Part shown: positions 7,801 through 13,921 of the stretch, piece after piece | How positions within the stretch are numbered: position 1 is the first letter of the stretch | How the letters are laid out: every line of letters begins with the position of its first letter | Assembly: GCA_041685935.1 (NCBI GenBank) | Contig: JAWLES010000041.1 | Span: 1 to 15,750 of the forward strand | DNA length: 15,750 nt | DNA from: JAIPEK01 sp041685935 | GTDB taxonomy: Bacteria; Desulfobacterota; Desulfobacteria; Desulfobacterales; Desulfobacteraceae | Direction of reading: 5' to 3' | The notes under the pieces: model-generated | Databases searched by the model: none | What the model was told of the DNA's origin: nothing | What the model saw: only the letters and a program-made list of their open reading frames with translations | Translations under genes and position numbers: made by a program

Positions 7801-8433
7801 TTAATTGGGTTGGGAGGAAAGCGCTTCTGCTTTAATCGAACTTTCACTGAACGGAACAGGCAGCGGCAAAACTGTTCTGCCGAACACGGCATTGTTCACC
7901 ACGGCGCCTGCCGTATAAAGGGCCAGCACACCCGAACCTATCAAAAGGTACCCTACTGTCGGTTTCAATCCTGCGGAAAAAATTTTCAGATCGATACCTG
8001 CGATAAGCCATAGTGCGATATCCAGAAAGACCACGATAAAAAACAGAGTTTTCGGGCCCTTTAGATAAGCGGGGGTGACAATTGTCAAAAAACCGGCTCC
8101 GGCTATCCAGCACCACCCTTCCACATAACTCGAGGAGGCAATTCCGAAATGGTGCATGAGGAATTTGGCAATCAAGCTTAACGCGGCGCCGAACATAAAA
8201 AAGGCGGAAAAGAAAAGAAACACATTTCCACCGGTAATGTTGTGATCCTTGAGTTCTATAACTGCAGTGGTGTATTGTACGATGCCTCCGCCGACCAGCC
8301 AGGCGGCAAGCAATGGCAACCCTCCCGGACCGACTTTACCAAGAAATACAGCACCGAAACCAAAAGTAGCAACAGCCAATGCCCCCAGACCGGCCGGCCC
8401 GGGGGATGCAAAAGAATGAACCTGTTCAGCCAT
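7801..8433 (-). CDS. GPR1/FUN34/YaaH (SatP-like) acetate/succinate transporter
   Basis: A 210-residue inner-membrane protein with about six hydrophobic segments (approximately residues 16-36, 38-58, 66-88, 100-118, 127-146, 158-182). The N-terminal S-P-G-P-A-G-L-G motif before helix 1 corresponds to the family's N-P-x-P-x-G-L, and an aromatic-rich F-L-F-F-S-A-F-F-M-F segment forms helix 3, as in SatP/YaaH and Ady2 proteins. The family moves acetate and other short monocarboxylates or succinate, usually with protons. The start at 8433 is supported by AGGAGG on the minus strand (8440-8445). Its place next to a Wood-Ljungdahl operon suggests acetate uptake for oxidation, or export of acetate; direction is not visible from sequence. 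The leading Asn of the signature is Ser here. Confidence 0.88.
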   Translation of the reverse strand: MAEQVHSFASPGPAGLGALAVATFGFGAVFLGKVGPGGLPLLAAWLVGGGIVQYTTAVIELKDHNITGGNVFLFFSAFFMFGAALSLIAKFLMHHFGIASSSYVEGWCWIAGAGFLTIVTPAYLKGPKTLFFIVVFLDIALWLIAGIDLKIFSAGLKPTVGYLLIGSGVLALYTAGAVVNNAVFGRTVLPLPVPFSESSIKAEALSSQPN

Positions 8434-8491
8434 ACGATTCCTCCTGAATTGAGAGATAGATGTTCGGGTTAGTTCCTGACGAACCTGCTCA

Positions 8492-8509
8492 ACCGAGCAA
8501 GCGCTCAGT
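8492..8509. promoter_or_regulatory. Operator-like palindrome at the transporter promoter
   Basis: An imperfect 7-4-7 inverted repeat: ACCGAGC-aagc-GCTCAGT on the plus strand, six of seven positions symmetric. It lies directly downstream of the putative minus-strand -10 (8511-8516) and so would overlap the transcription start. The shape resembles TetR-family operators, but no regulator gene is in the window to name. Confidence 0.4.
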
Positions 8510-8510
8510 C

Positions 8511-8540
8511 ACCTTAGTCTGAAAATCCTGAGCTTGTCAA
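8511..8540 (-). promoter_or_regulatory. Putative sigma-70 promoter of the acetate transporter
   Basis: On the minus strand a perfect -35 TTGACA (8540-8535) is followed after 18 bases by TAAGGT (8516-8511), which matches TATAAT in three of six positions. It lies about 80 bases upstream of the start codon. The weak -10 lowers confidence and may reflect an activator or the overlapping operator-like palindrome. Confidence 0.4.
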
Positions 8541-8598
8541 TAGGAGGGATGAAAAAATAATGAGAAAGCCGTTTTGACCAATCAATGCGAACCAGGCA

Positions 8599-8676
8599 AG
8601 CCGGAGGCAAACCCCGGCTATTTCCTGATCCGATTTCGATCTGCTGCATAAACTGCTGACAGCCTTCTGCAAGGCT
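8599..8676. other. Two short hairpins in the gap downstream of the DUF5320 gene
   Basis: AGCCGG (8599-8604) pairs with CCGGCT (8614-8619), and AGCCTT (8661-8666) pairs with AAGGCT (8671-8676, loop of four). Neither is followed by a T-run on either strand. They are the only candidates for ending the minus-strand DUF5320 transcript before the transporter promoter, perhaps with Rho. The rest of the 8434-8690 gap holds only the transporter promoter region. Confidence 0.3.
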
Positions 8677-8690
8677 TTACAGGTCTGCAG

Positions 8691-9011
8691 CTATTCCGAC
8701 TGGTTCTCCAGCTCTGAGATGCGCTGATTTATGGCATCCAGAGCAGTTTTTGCGGATTCGGCCTGGCCTTTGAGCATCTCCAGCTCAGTGTCCCGGGATA
8801 AAGGGTACGGCTGGGCAGTAACAGGGCCGCCAAAGCCCCATCCAGGCCGTCGAAACCGCCCGAATCCTCCTCGACCGCCTCTTCTGAAAGCCATACCATG
8901 GCCGTAGCCGTAAAAACTCTGCTGTCCGGCACCCGAGGGGCTGCACATTCCCCGGGCACCGCCTGTCATCGGCCCCATTCCCTGGGGACCTGTTCTGTCA
9001 AAACCCGGCAT
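8691..9011 (-). CDS. DUF5320 family protein with C-terminal coiled coil
   Basis: A 106-residue soluble protein starting M-P-G-F-D-R-T-G-P-Q-G-M-G-P-M-T-G-G, the hallmark N-terminus of DUF5320. The middle (about 30-65) is rich in Gly, Arg and aromatic residues. The last ~33 residues form a heptad-like helix (L-E-M-L-K ... A-L-D-A-I-N-Q-R-I-S-E-L-E), predicted to be a coiled coil. There is one Cys (Cys23). The ATG at 9011 was chosen because the GTG at 9020 forms part of the ribosome site AAAGGTGAT. Members often neighbour MTH1175/NifX-like iron-molybdenum cofactor-binding proteins and MRP ATPases in anaerobes; the molecular role is unknown. It is second in a two-gene unit, 46 bases after the upstream gene. 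Confidence 0.8.
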   Translation of the reverse strand: MPGFDRTGPQGMGPMTGGARGMCSPSGAGQQSFYGYGHGMAFRRGGRGGFGRFRRPGWGFGGPVTAQPYPLSRDTELEMLKGQAESAKTALDAINQRISELENQSE

Positions 9012-9057
9012 ATCAATCACCTTTCCTTTCTTTTAAGGGGTTATTGTATTTTTTCCG

Positions 9058-9255
9058 TTATCCTCTGCGGCCTTGTCCCCTGCCGCCGCCTTTACCACGG
9101 CCGCCTCCTTTGCCGCGGCCGCCGCCACCGCCTTCACCGCGGCCGCTTCCGGGTTTTTTTTCACCGGCCCGATCCGCCGGAGGTATCCCGGAATTTCCTT
9201 TGCGACCTGTTCTCGGGCCTTCTCCTTCGGGCCCTGTTCCGTCTTTGTTCGGCAT
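9058..9255 (-). CDS. Gly/Arg-rich DUF5320-like small protein
   Basis: A 65-residue, strongly basic, low-complexity protein. It begins M-P-N-K-D-G-T-G-P-E-G-E-G-P-R-T-G-R, which echoes the start of DUF5320 proteins. It then has a repetitive Gly-Arg-Lys tail built from units like G-G-R-G-K-G (from about residue 38). The ATG at 9255 follows GGAGGTGA with ideal spacing; the frame opens 27 bases earlier without a ribosome site. It has no Cys and no membrane segment. It is the first gene behind the promoter at 9319-9347. The tail could bind nucleic acid or be disordered. Function unknown; gene status is supported by the ribosome site, the promoter and the family-like N-terminus. Confidence 0.7.
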   Translation of the reverse strand: MPNKDGTGPEGEGPRTGRKGNSGIPPADRAGEKKPGSGRGEGGGGGRGKGGGRGKGGGRGQGRRG

Positions 9256-9304
9256 TTTATTCACCTCCCTGTTTTCTGGCATATAATGACGAAAACCAAT
9301 TTTC

Positions 9305-9320
9305 GATCATTTGATCAAAA
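9305..9320 (+). promoter_or_regulatory. Operator-like site 1 (inverted copy of site 2)
   Basis: GATCATTTGATCAAAA is the exact reverse complement of site 2 at 9352-9367. It contains the palindrome TTTGATCAAA and overlaps the -10 of the minus-strand promoter at 9319-9324, a position suited to a repressor. Confidence 0.65.
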
Positions 9321-9347
9321 TATAACTCCGTTCAAATAACATGTCAA
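9319..9347 (-). promoter_or_regulatory. Sigma-70 promoter for the DUF5320 gene pair
   Basis: On the minus strand: TTGACA (9347-9342), a 17-base spacer and TATATT (9324-9319). That is a perfect -35, optimal spacing and a five-of-six -10, the best promoter in the window. The start would lie near 9312, giving a leader of about 57 bases to the ATG at 9255. Operator-like 16-mers sit on both sides. Confidence 0.75.
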
Positions 9348-9351
9348 GTCT

Positions 9352-9367
9352 TTTTGATCAAATGATC
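9352..9367 (+). promoter_or_regulatory. Operator-like site 2
   Basis: TTTTGATCAAATGATC, exact inverted partner of site 1, with 31 bases between the two. It starts five bases beyond the -35 of the minus-strand promoter. From here it is about 130 bases to the divergent CGGC gene, so it could also affect that promoter. Confidence 0.65.
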
Positions 9368-9391
9368 ACAATATTATGAAAAGAGCCCGCC

Positions 9392-9434
9392 TTGACAAAA
9401 CAGACTTTTTCAGATAAAGCATATTGATAATATG
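9392..9434 (+). promoter_or_regulatory. Putative promoter and palindrome upstream of the CGGC gene
   Basis: A perfect -35 TTGACA at 9392-9397 is followed at 17 bases by a poor -10 (TAAAGC). Immediately beyond is the palindrome CATATTGATAATATG (9420-9434), with 6-bp perfect arms and a 3-base centre. The weak -10 plus adjacent dyad suggests regulation. The regulator cannot be named from sequence. Confidence 0.4.
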
Positions 9435-9499
9435 ACCAAAACAGGATCCGAAAACAAACACAATCGAAAAATTCCGAAATAATAAGCAGGAGGCTAAAG

Positions 9500-9880
9500 A
9501 TGACCAACGTTGCAATTATCAGATGTGAGAAGAATGAAAACCGCTGCCCCTTGACTTCATGTTTCAAGACCCTGGTCAACAGAAAAGAAGGGTTCTCCGG
9601 TTATTCGGAAACAGTTCCTGCAGGGGTGTTCACCTGCAGATGTCCCGGAGACAACGTGGTTGATCTGGCCAGAATCTTAAAATCCAAAGGAGCTGAGGCG
9701 GTACACTTCTGCACATGTACTTTTGCTAAAAAAACAAAGAACGGGTGGGATATGTCTGAAGGTGGATTCTGTGACCGTCTGGACGATTTGATGAAAAAGG
9801 TTAATGAGCAGACCGGTTTATGCTGCGTAAAAGGTTCTGCTCATCTGCCGGAAGGGTATACCCCGGTTGTGATGGATTGA
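9500..9880 (+). CDS. CGGC domain-containing putative metal-binding protein
   Basis: A 126-residue cytoplasmic protein of the CGGC family (putative metal-binding domain). It fits along its length: A-I-I-R-C-E-K at 5-11, C-P-x3-C-F-K at 16-23, F-T-C-x-C-P-G at 44-50 and H-F-C-T-C at 69-73. It has ten Cys (9, 16, 21, 46, 48, 71, 73, 91, 108, 109) and His69 and His115. The eponymous C-G-G-C is replaced here by C-R-C-P (46-49), so the second Cys is shifted one residue. AGGAGG at 9488-9493 fixes the start. It is divergent from the DUF5320 pair and convergent with the Nudix gene (35-base gap). Metal or persulfide chemistry is inferred; no enzymatic role is established that I know of. Confidence 0.82.
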   Translation: MTNVAIIRCEKNENRCPLTSCFKTLVNRKEGFSGYSETVPAGVFTCRCPGDNVVDLARILKSKGAEAVHFCTCTFAKKTKNGWDMSEGGFCDRLDDLMKKVNEQTGLCCVKGSAHLPEGYTPVVMD

Positions 9881-9915
9881 AACAGGCGTACAAAACGCAA
9901 ACGGATAACGGCTCC

Positions 9916-10353
9916 TTACAAACTGCTGAAAATCACCCGCCTGGACATCCCTGATTTATAGGCAAGATAATCAGCAAGGATTTGTCCGTGATCAAACGCA
10001 GGCTCCTCCGGGAGTTCAAAAGTTCTGAAAACACAAGCCTCTTTTGCATCATCCGCTGCCTGGGGAGTGCCTGAAGCCGTTGCAATAAAAACCACGGATA
10101 CCGTATGAAACCTCGGGTCCCGTCCGGGGTCGGAATACGAGTGGAACTGCTCCGCCAGAACGACTTCAAGACCGGTTTCCTCTTTAGCCTCCCTTCGGGC
10201 GGCCTTTTCCAGCGACTCACCGTAATCCACAAACCCGCCCGGGAGCGCCCAGCCATAAGGGGGATTCTTCCGCTTGATCAGAACAATCCCGCCCTCTGTT
10301 TCAATGACAACATCCACGGTTAAAAAAGGATTTTTCGGAGTTTCAGCATGCAC
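9916..10353 (-). CDS. Nudix hydrolase
   Basis: A 145-residue single-domain Nudix protein hydrolysing a nucleoside diphosphate linked to another group. The Nudix box is complete and canonical at 40-62: G-x5-E-x7-R-E-A-x-E-E-x-G-L, with Glu46, Glu55, Glu58 and Glu59 for Mg2+ binding. W-A-L-P-G-G-F precedes it, as in ADP-ribose/NADH-type members, but the substrate cannot be decided. The start is GTG at 10353 after GTGAGG at a 5-base spacing; the nearby ATG at 10349 is out of frame. It begins 14 bases after the nuoF stop and so is the third gene of the nuoE-nuoF operon. That would fit clean-up of damaged or hydrolysed NAD species, an inference. Confidence 0.88.
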   Translation of the reverse strand: MHAETPKNPFLTVDVVIETEGGIVLIKRKNPPYGWALPGGFVDYGESLEKAARREAKEETGLEVVLAEQFHSYSDPGRDPRFHTVSVVFIATASGTPQAADDAKEACVFRTFELPEEPAFDHGQILADYLAYKSGMSRRVIFSSL

Positions 10354-10367
10354 AGCAGCCTCACTTA

Positions 10368-12161
10368 TTAATAAATCGCATCAAACTGGCACTTGTCAAA
10401 GCAGGTCATGCATTTGATACATTTCTCCCTGTCAATCTCAGCCACCTGCTTTTTCTGCCATGTAATCGCGCCGGCAGGGCAGCTTTTGTAACAAAGACCG
10501 CACATTTTGCATTTTTCCGGGTCAACTTTGAACTCAAGCAGATCCGTACATATCTTGGCCGGGCATTTTTTATCCCTGATATGGGCGATATACTCATCCC
10601 GGAAATACCTGAGCGTGGAAAGAACCGGATTGGATGCAGTCTGTCCCAGACCGCAAAGCGAAGATAGCCCGACCACTTCGGCAAGGTTCATAAGGCGGTC
10701 CAGATCCTCCATACGCCCTTTTCCGGCACAGATCCTCTCGAGAATAATAAGGATCTCGCGGGTTCCCTCCCTGCAGGGAGTACATTTACCGCAGGATTCC
10801 TCCTGTATGAAATCCATGAAGTACCTTGCCATGTCAACCATACAGGTCCGGTTATCCATGACAATCACACCCCCTGACCCCATAATCGCCCCCACCTTGG
10901 CGATCTCTTCATAATCCACAGGGGTATCCAGGTAGTTTTCAGGCACACATCCGCCGGAAGGGCCTCCAAGCTGAACCGCCTTGAAAGTCCGTTTCTTCCC
11001 GGGTATCCCGCCGCCGATATCATACACAAGGGTTCTGAGAGTTGTTCCCATGGGAACTTCAACAAGGCCGATATTCGCGACATCACCTGAAAGTGCGAAC
11101 ACCTTGGTTCCTTTGCTGGTCTCCGTTCCAATCCCTGAATACCACCGGCTGCCGTTTAGAATAATCCTGGGAACATTAGCCAGGGTTTCCACGTTGTTCA
11201 AAATCGTGGGTTTTTCCCAAAGACCTTTATTGGCCGGAAACGGGGGCCTCGGCCTCGGCATTCCCCTTTTGCCCTCAATGGAACGCATCAGTGCGGTCTC
11301 TTCTCCGCACACAAATGCACCCGCACCTTCATAAATCTCGATATCAAAATCAAACCCGGAGCCGAGAATATCCCGGCCCAGAAGACCGTAGTCCTTTGCA
11401 TGATCAATTGCGATGGTAAGACGCTTGATGGCCAGGGGATACTCGGAACGGCAGTATATATAGCCTTTGTCCGCATTAATTGCTTTTGCCGCAATGATCA
11501 TCCCTTCCAAAACTGCGTGGGGGTCGGACTCCAGGATACTCCTGTCCATGAACGCACCGGGATCTCCCTCGTCCGCATTGCACAGGACATATTTGGTATC
11601 TCCTTCAGCCGCCCTGGCAAAAGCCCATTTTTTCCCGGCAGGAAACCCTGCGCCCCCCCTGCCGCGTAAGCCGGAATCAGTGACTTCACTTATAATTTCC
11701 TCCGGGTCCATTTCATTAAGGGCTTTGGCAAGGGCGAAGTATCCTTCGGTCCCGATGTATTCATCAATGGTTTCCGGATCGATATTTCCTTTGTTCCGCA
11801 TGGCGATGAAATACTGGCTAGAGAAGAACCGGATATCGTCCATACGGGGGATCCTGTCCTTGGAAGCCGGCTCCTTGTAAAAAAGGCGCTCAAGGGGCCT
11901 GCCCTTGAGAAAATGCTCTTCCACCAGCTCAGGGGCATCCTCGGGCTTGATCTGCTGATAAAATATACCTTCCGGCTGAACCACCATCACAGGTCCGACT
12001 GCACAGAATCCGTTGCATCCGGTCACAACAATCTGCACCTCATTTTCAAGACCCTGTTTTCCAAGCTCGGTCTCAATGGCCTCTTTCACATCATGACTGC
12101 CCGTGGATTCACACCCCGTACCTCCGCAAAGCATCAACTGGATTCGTATTGTATTCATCAT
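10368..12161 (-). CDS. nuoF: NuoF/HydB-type NADH-binding flavoprotein with extra Fe-S domains
   Basis: A 597-residue soluble subunit that oxidises or reduces NAD(H) through FMN. Domains in order: N-terminal thioredoxin-like [2Fe-2S] domain (Cys12, 17, 49, 53); the NuoF core with FMN/NADH loop G-R-G-G-A-G-F-P-A-G (167-176); SLBB region (~350-440); the [4Fe-4S] helical domain with C-G-K-C-T-P-C (Cys457, 460, 463) plus Cys503; and a C-terminal 2x[4Fe-4S] ferredoxin (Cys551, 554, 557, 561 and 581, 584, 587, 591). This layout is that of HydB/HndC of multimeric, often electron-bifurcating, complexes rather than the shorter NuoF of complex I. Two ATGs stand in tandem (12161, 12158), with AAGGG upstream. 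nuoE ends 12 bases before it. No catalytic partner (HydA, FdhA, NuoG) is encoded here. Confidence 0.94.
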   Translation of the reverse strand: MMNTIRIQLMLCGGTGCESTGSHDVKEAIETELGKQGLENEVQIVVTGCNGFCAVGPVMVVQPEGIFYQQIKPEDAPELVEEHFLKGRPLERLFYKEPASKDRIPRMDDIRFFSSQYFIAMRNKGNIDPETIDEYIGTEGYFALAKALNEMDPEEIISEVTDSGLRGRGGAGFPAGKKWAFARAAEGDTKYVLCNADEGDPGAFMDRSILESDPHAVLEGMIIAAKAINADKGYIYCRSEYPLAIKRLTIAIDHAKDYGLLGRDILGSGFDFDIEIYEGAGAFVCGEETALMRSIEGKRGMPRPRPPFPANKGLWEKPTILNNVETLANVPRIILNGSRWYSGIGTETSKGTKVFALSGDVANIGLVEVPMGTTLRTLVYDIGGGIPGKKRTFKAVQLGGPSGGCVPENYLDTPVDYEEIAKVGAIMGSGGVIVMDNRTCMVDMARYFMDFIQEESCGKCTPCREGTREILIILERICAGKGRMEDLDRLMNLAEVVGLSSLCGLGQTASNPVLSTLRYFRDEYIAHIRDKKCPAKICTDLLEFKVDPEKCKMCGLCYKSCPAGAITWQKKQVAEIDREKCIKCMTCFDKCQFDAIY

Positions 12162-12173
12162 TCTAATGGGCCC

Positions 12174-12668
12174 TTATTCATACTTTTCAAGTATATCAAT
12201 TACCTTGTCCGATCCGACACCACCGTAAACGTCATTGTTGATTACCATTACAGGTGCAAGACCGCAAGCTCCCAGGCATCTGACTTCTTCCAGGGAAAAC
12301 CGCCTGTCATCCGTGGTCTCTCCCTTTTTTACGCCGTACCTGTCATCAATCCGTACCAGCGCATCCTTGATCCCTTTCACGTAACATGCCGTTCCGGTGC
12401 ACACTTTCACCCGGTTCCGCCCTTTGGGGGTCAAAGAAAAGAAAGAGTAGAAAGTGGCAACTCCGAAAACTTCACTGGTGGAAATATTCAGTCCCTTTCC
12501 GATATAGTCCAGCAGAACTGCGGGAAGATAACCCACCTGCTCCTGGCATTTTCTCAACACCGCGATAAGGGATCCCGGCTTTCCTTTTCCTTCTTCAATA
12601 ACCGCATCAATCTGCTTCCACATCTCCTCTGTAATATCAGGGTGATGAGGATACATTCCTTTTTTCAT
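12174..12668 (-). CDS. nuoE: NuoE/HydC-type [2Fe-2S] subunit
   Basis: A 164-residue thioredoxin-like [2Fe-2S] protein, the small partner of the NuoF-type flavoprotein. An N-terminal helical bundle (1-80) ends in the typical G-V-A-T-F-Y-S-F-F. The cluster ligands are Cys90, Cys95 (C-T-G-T-A-C), Cys131 and Cys135 (C-L-G-A-C-G-L-A-P). AGGAG on the minus strand with a 6-base spacing supports the start at 12668. It is the first gene of nuoE-nuoF-Nudix. It could also be named hydC or hndA by the complex it serves. Confidence 0.93.
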   Translation of the reverse strand: MKKGMYPHHPDITEEMWKQIDAVIEEGKGKPGSLIAVLRKCQEQVGYLPAVLLDYIGKGLNISTSEVFGVATFYSFFSLTPKGRNRVKVCTGTACYVKGIKDALVRIDDRYGVKKGETTDDRRFSLEEVRCLGACGLAPVMVINNDVYGGVGSDKVIDILEKYE

Positions 12669-12707
12669 TTCACTCTCCTGAAGGTCGATTTCCTTGGGAC
12701 AATCTCA

Positions 12708-12738
12708 TATATAACACTGGTTTTTCACAATAAATCAA
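12708..12738 (-). promoter_or_regulatory. Weak candidate promoter for nuoE
   Basis: On the minus strand TTGATT (12738-12733) is followed by the overlapping -10 candidates TTATAT (18-base spacing) and TATATA (19-base spacing), about 40 bases upstream of nuoE. A perfect TTGACA (12747-12742) lies further up but has no -10 at the right distance. No terminator is seen between this site and the upstream glycosyltransferase gene, so read-through is equally possible. Confidence 0.3.
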
Positions 12739-12754
12739 AATTGTCAACGGTCTT

Positions 12755-13855
12755 TCAAACTTTCGAAGCCATATCAGCCACAAGGTTATCATATTCCGGC
12801 ACCATAAGTTCCCAGGAAAACTTTTCCATTGACTTTGACAACTCTTTCCTTGAACCGTCATATTCATCAGAATGCAAAAGCAGGTGCCTGAGTTTTTTGT
12901 CAAGATCCTCGGTGCCGGAATAAAGTACTTGGTCATGGAATCTGTCAGGGATGATTTCAGGATAGGAAAGCCGGTCCGGCAAAAGAGGGAAACACCCCAT
13001 CCGCACGGCTTCCACCACGGATATGCCGAAATTCTCCTGTACTGCTGTGCTGACCGTTACCGCCCCCTTTTCCAGAAAATCAAGGTATTCGCACCTTGAT
13101 TCAACGTATCCGAACACCGCAATTTGATCCGCAAACTCCTCTTTTGCGTTTTGAAAAACCTTTGGAATTTTTTCATAGCTTTCACCGAGAAGTGCCAGCC
13201 GGAAAGGGATATCCGCATCCCTGATCCCGCGCAGGACACTGAAAAAAACATCAGGCTGCTTGTCCCACTCCCACCTGTGGTTCCATACGACAAGGGGAGG
13301 CTCAGGATCAGCCGAAGCAGCATCCACTTTTCCGGGGGGAAATCTGCACCCGGGATATGCCACACCGGATTTTTCCAGTATTTCCTCCATGATCCAGTCC
13401 GGGCAATGATCAGGCACGCTCTGCATCATACTCCGGGCGGCCTGAAAAAAGAGATTGAAGTGGAACCTTGAATTAAACAGAACCCGGTCTGCTGCAAGGG
13501 CGGAGGTGATGTTTATGTATGCGAACCGGGTTTCTCTCTTCTCACCCGGACCTTCCGGGTAGGTGAGCTGATTTTCATGGAAATAAAGGAGGATCGGGAT
13601 ATCACTTTTATGGGCAATTGCCCTGAAGTCCCCCACATTCATCATATCCGTGGCAACCAGTGCATCAAAGGGCTCGCTTGCTAGCGCCTCGGGGACAAAA
13701 TGCAGCGCAGCCCCCCGCATCCGCCATTTCCAGAACCGATCCGGCAACGTTATAAGTTCGATTTGATGGACCGAATGCTCCTGCCAGCCGAGAGCGAAAT
13801 CCTTATGTGAGCCTCCGAAAAACGGCTCCAAAAAAAGTATTCTCAATTTTGACAT
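12755..13855 (-). CDS. DUF3524 glycosyltransferase, tRNA-queuosine alpha-mannosyltransferase-like
   Basis: A 366-residue GT-B glycosyltransferase. The N-terminal domain matches DUF3524: L-E-P-F-F-G-G-S-H (9-17), a T-L-P-x-R-F-W-K-W-R-M-R-G-A-A block (36-50) and Y-F-H-E-N-Q-L-T-Y-P (91-100). The C-terminal half is a GT4-like domain with W-N-H-R-W-E-W-D-K near 190-200 and E-N-F-G-I-S-V-V-E-A-V-R-M-G-C-F-P near 279-295, the nucleotide-sugar site. Vertebrate homologues (GTDC1/QTMAN) mannosylate queuosine in tRNA-Asp; transfer of that function to bacteria is inference. The start at 13855 has no clear Shine-Dalgarno. It is soluble. It is followed after 86 bases by nuoE on the same strand without a terminator. 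Confidence 0.85.
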   Translation of the reverse strand: MSKLRILFLEPFFGGSHKDFALGWQEHSVHQIELITLPDRFWKWRMRGAALHFVPEALASEPFDALVATDMMNVGDFRAIAHKSDIPILLYFHENQLTYPEGPGEKRETRFAYINITSALAADRVLFNSRFHFNLFFQAARSMMQSVPDHCPDWIMEEILEKSGVAYPGCRFPPGKVDAASADPEPPLVVWNHRWEWDKQPDVFFSVLRGIRDADIPFRLALLGESYEKIPKVFQNAKEEFADQIAVFGYVESRCEYLDFLEKGAVTVSTAVQENFGISVVEAVRMGCFPLLPDRLSYPEIIPDRFHDQVLYSGTEDLDKKLRHLLLHSDEYDGSRKELSKSMEKFSWELMVPEYDNLVADMASKV

Positions 13856-13881
13856 ATTTTCATATACCCTGTATAAGCTGC

Positions 13882-13921
13882 CCGGCCGGTTACCTTTGGC
13901 AACCGGCCGGCTGTTTTTTTT
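13882..13921 (+). terminator. Strong terminator-like hairpin oriented against its neighbours
   Basis: A perfect 10-bp stem (CCGGCCGGTT at 13882-13891, AACCGGCCGG at 13901-13910) with a 9-base loop, then CTG and eight T (13914-13921) on the plus strand. Both flanking genes are on the minus strand, where the hairpin is preceded by A's and lacks a T-run. As read, it would stop plus-strand (antisense) transcription. Confidence 0.65.

Noticed and set aside
9044..9286. Plus-strand proline-rich frame over the Gly/Arg-rich gene
   Set aside because: The Pro runs are just the complement of Gly codons in the minus-strand gene, which has a strong ribosome site and promoter.
9352..9367. FNR/CRP or HcpR box in the TTGATC-rich repeats
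   Set aside because: FNR sites need TTGAT-N4-ATCAA; here the half-sites are spaced differently, so no named regulator is claimed.
9854..9863. Palindrome GGGTATACCC near the end of the CGGC gene
   Set aside because: It is within codons of the conserved C-terminus, has no T-run and is probably incidental. A 4-bp GCGT/ACGC hairpin just after the stop is too weak to be called a terminator.
11913..12923. Plus-strand open frame of 336 codons across the nuoF/nuoE starts and the end of the glycosyltransferase gene
   Set aside because: It overlaps three well-supported minus-strand genes, lacks a ribosome site and has no domain-like sequence.
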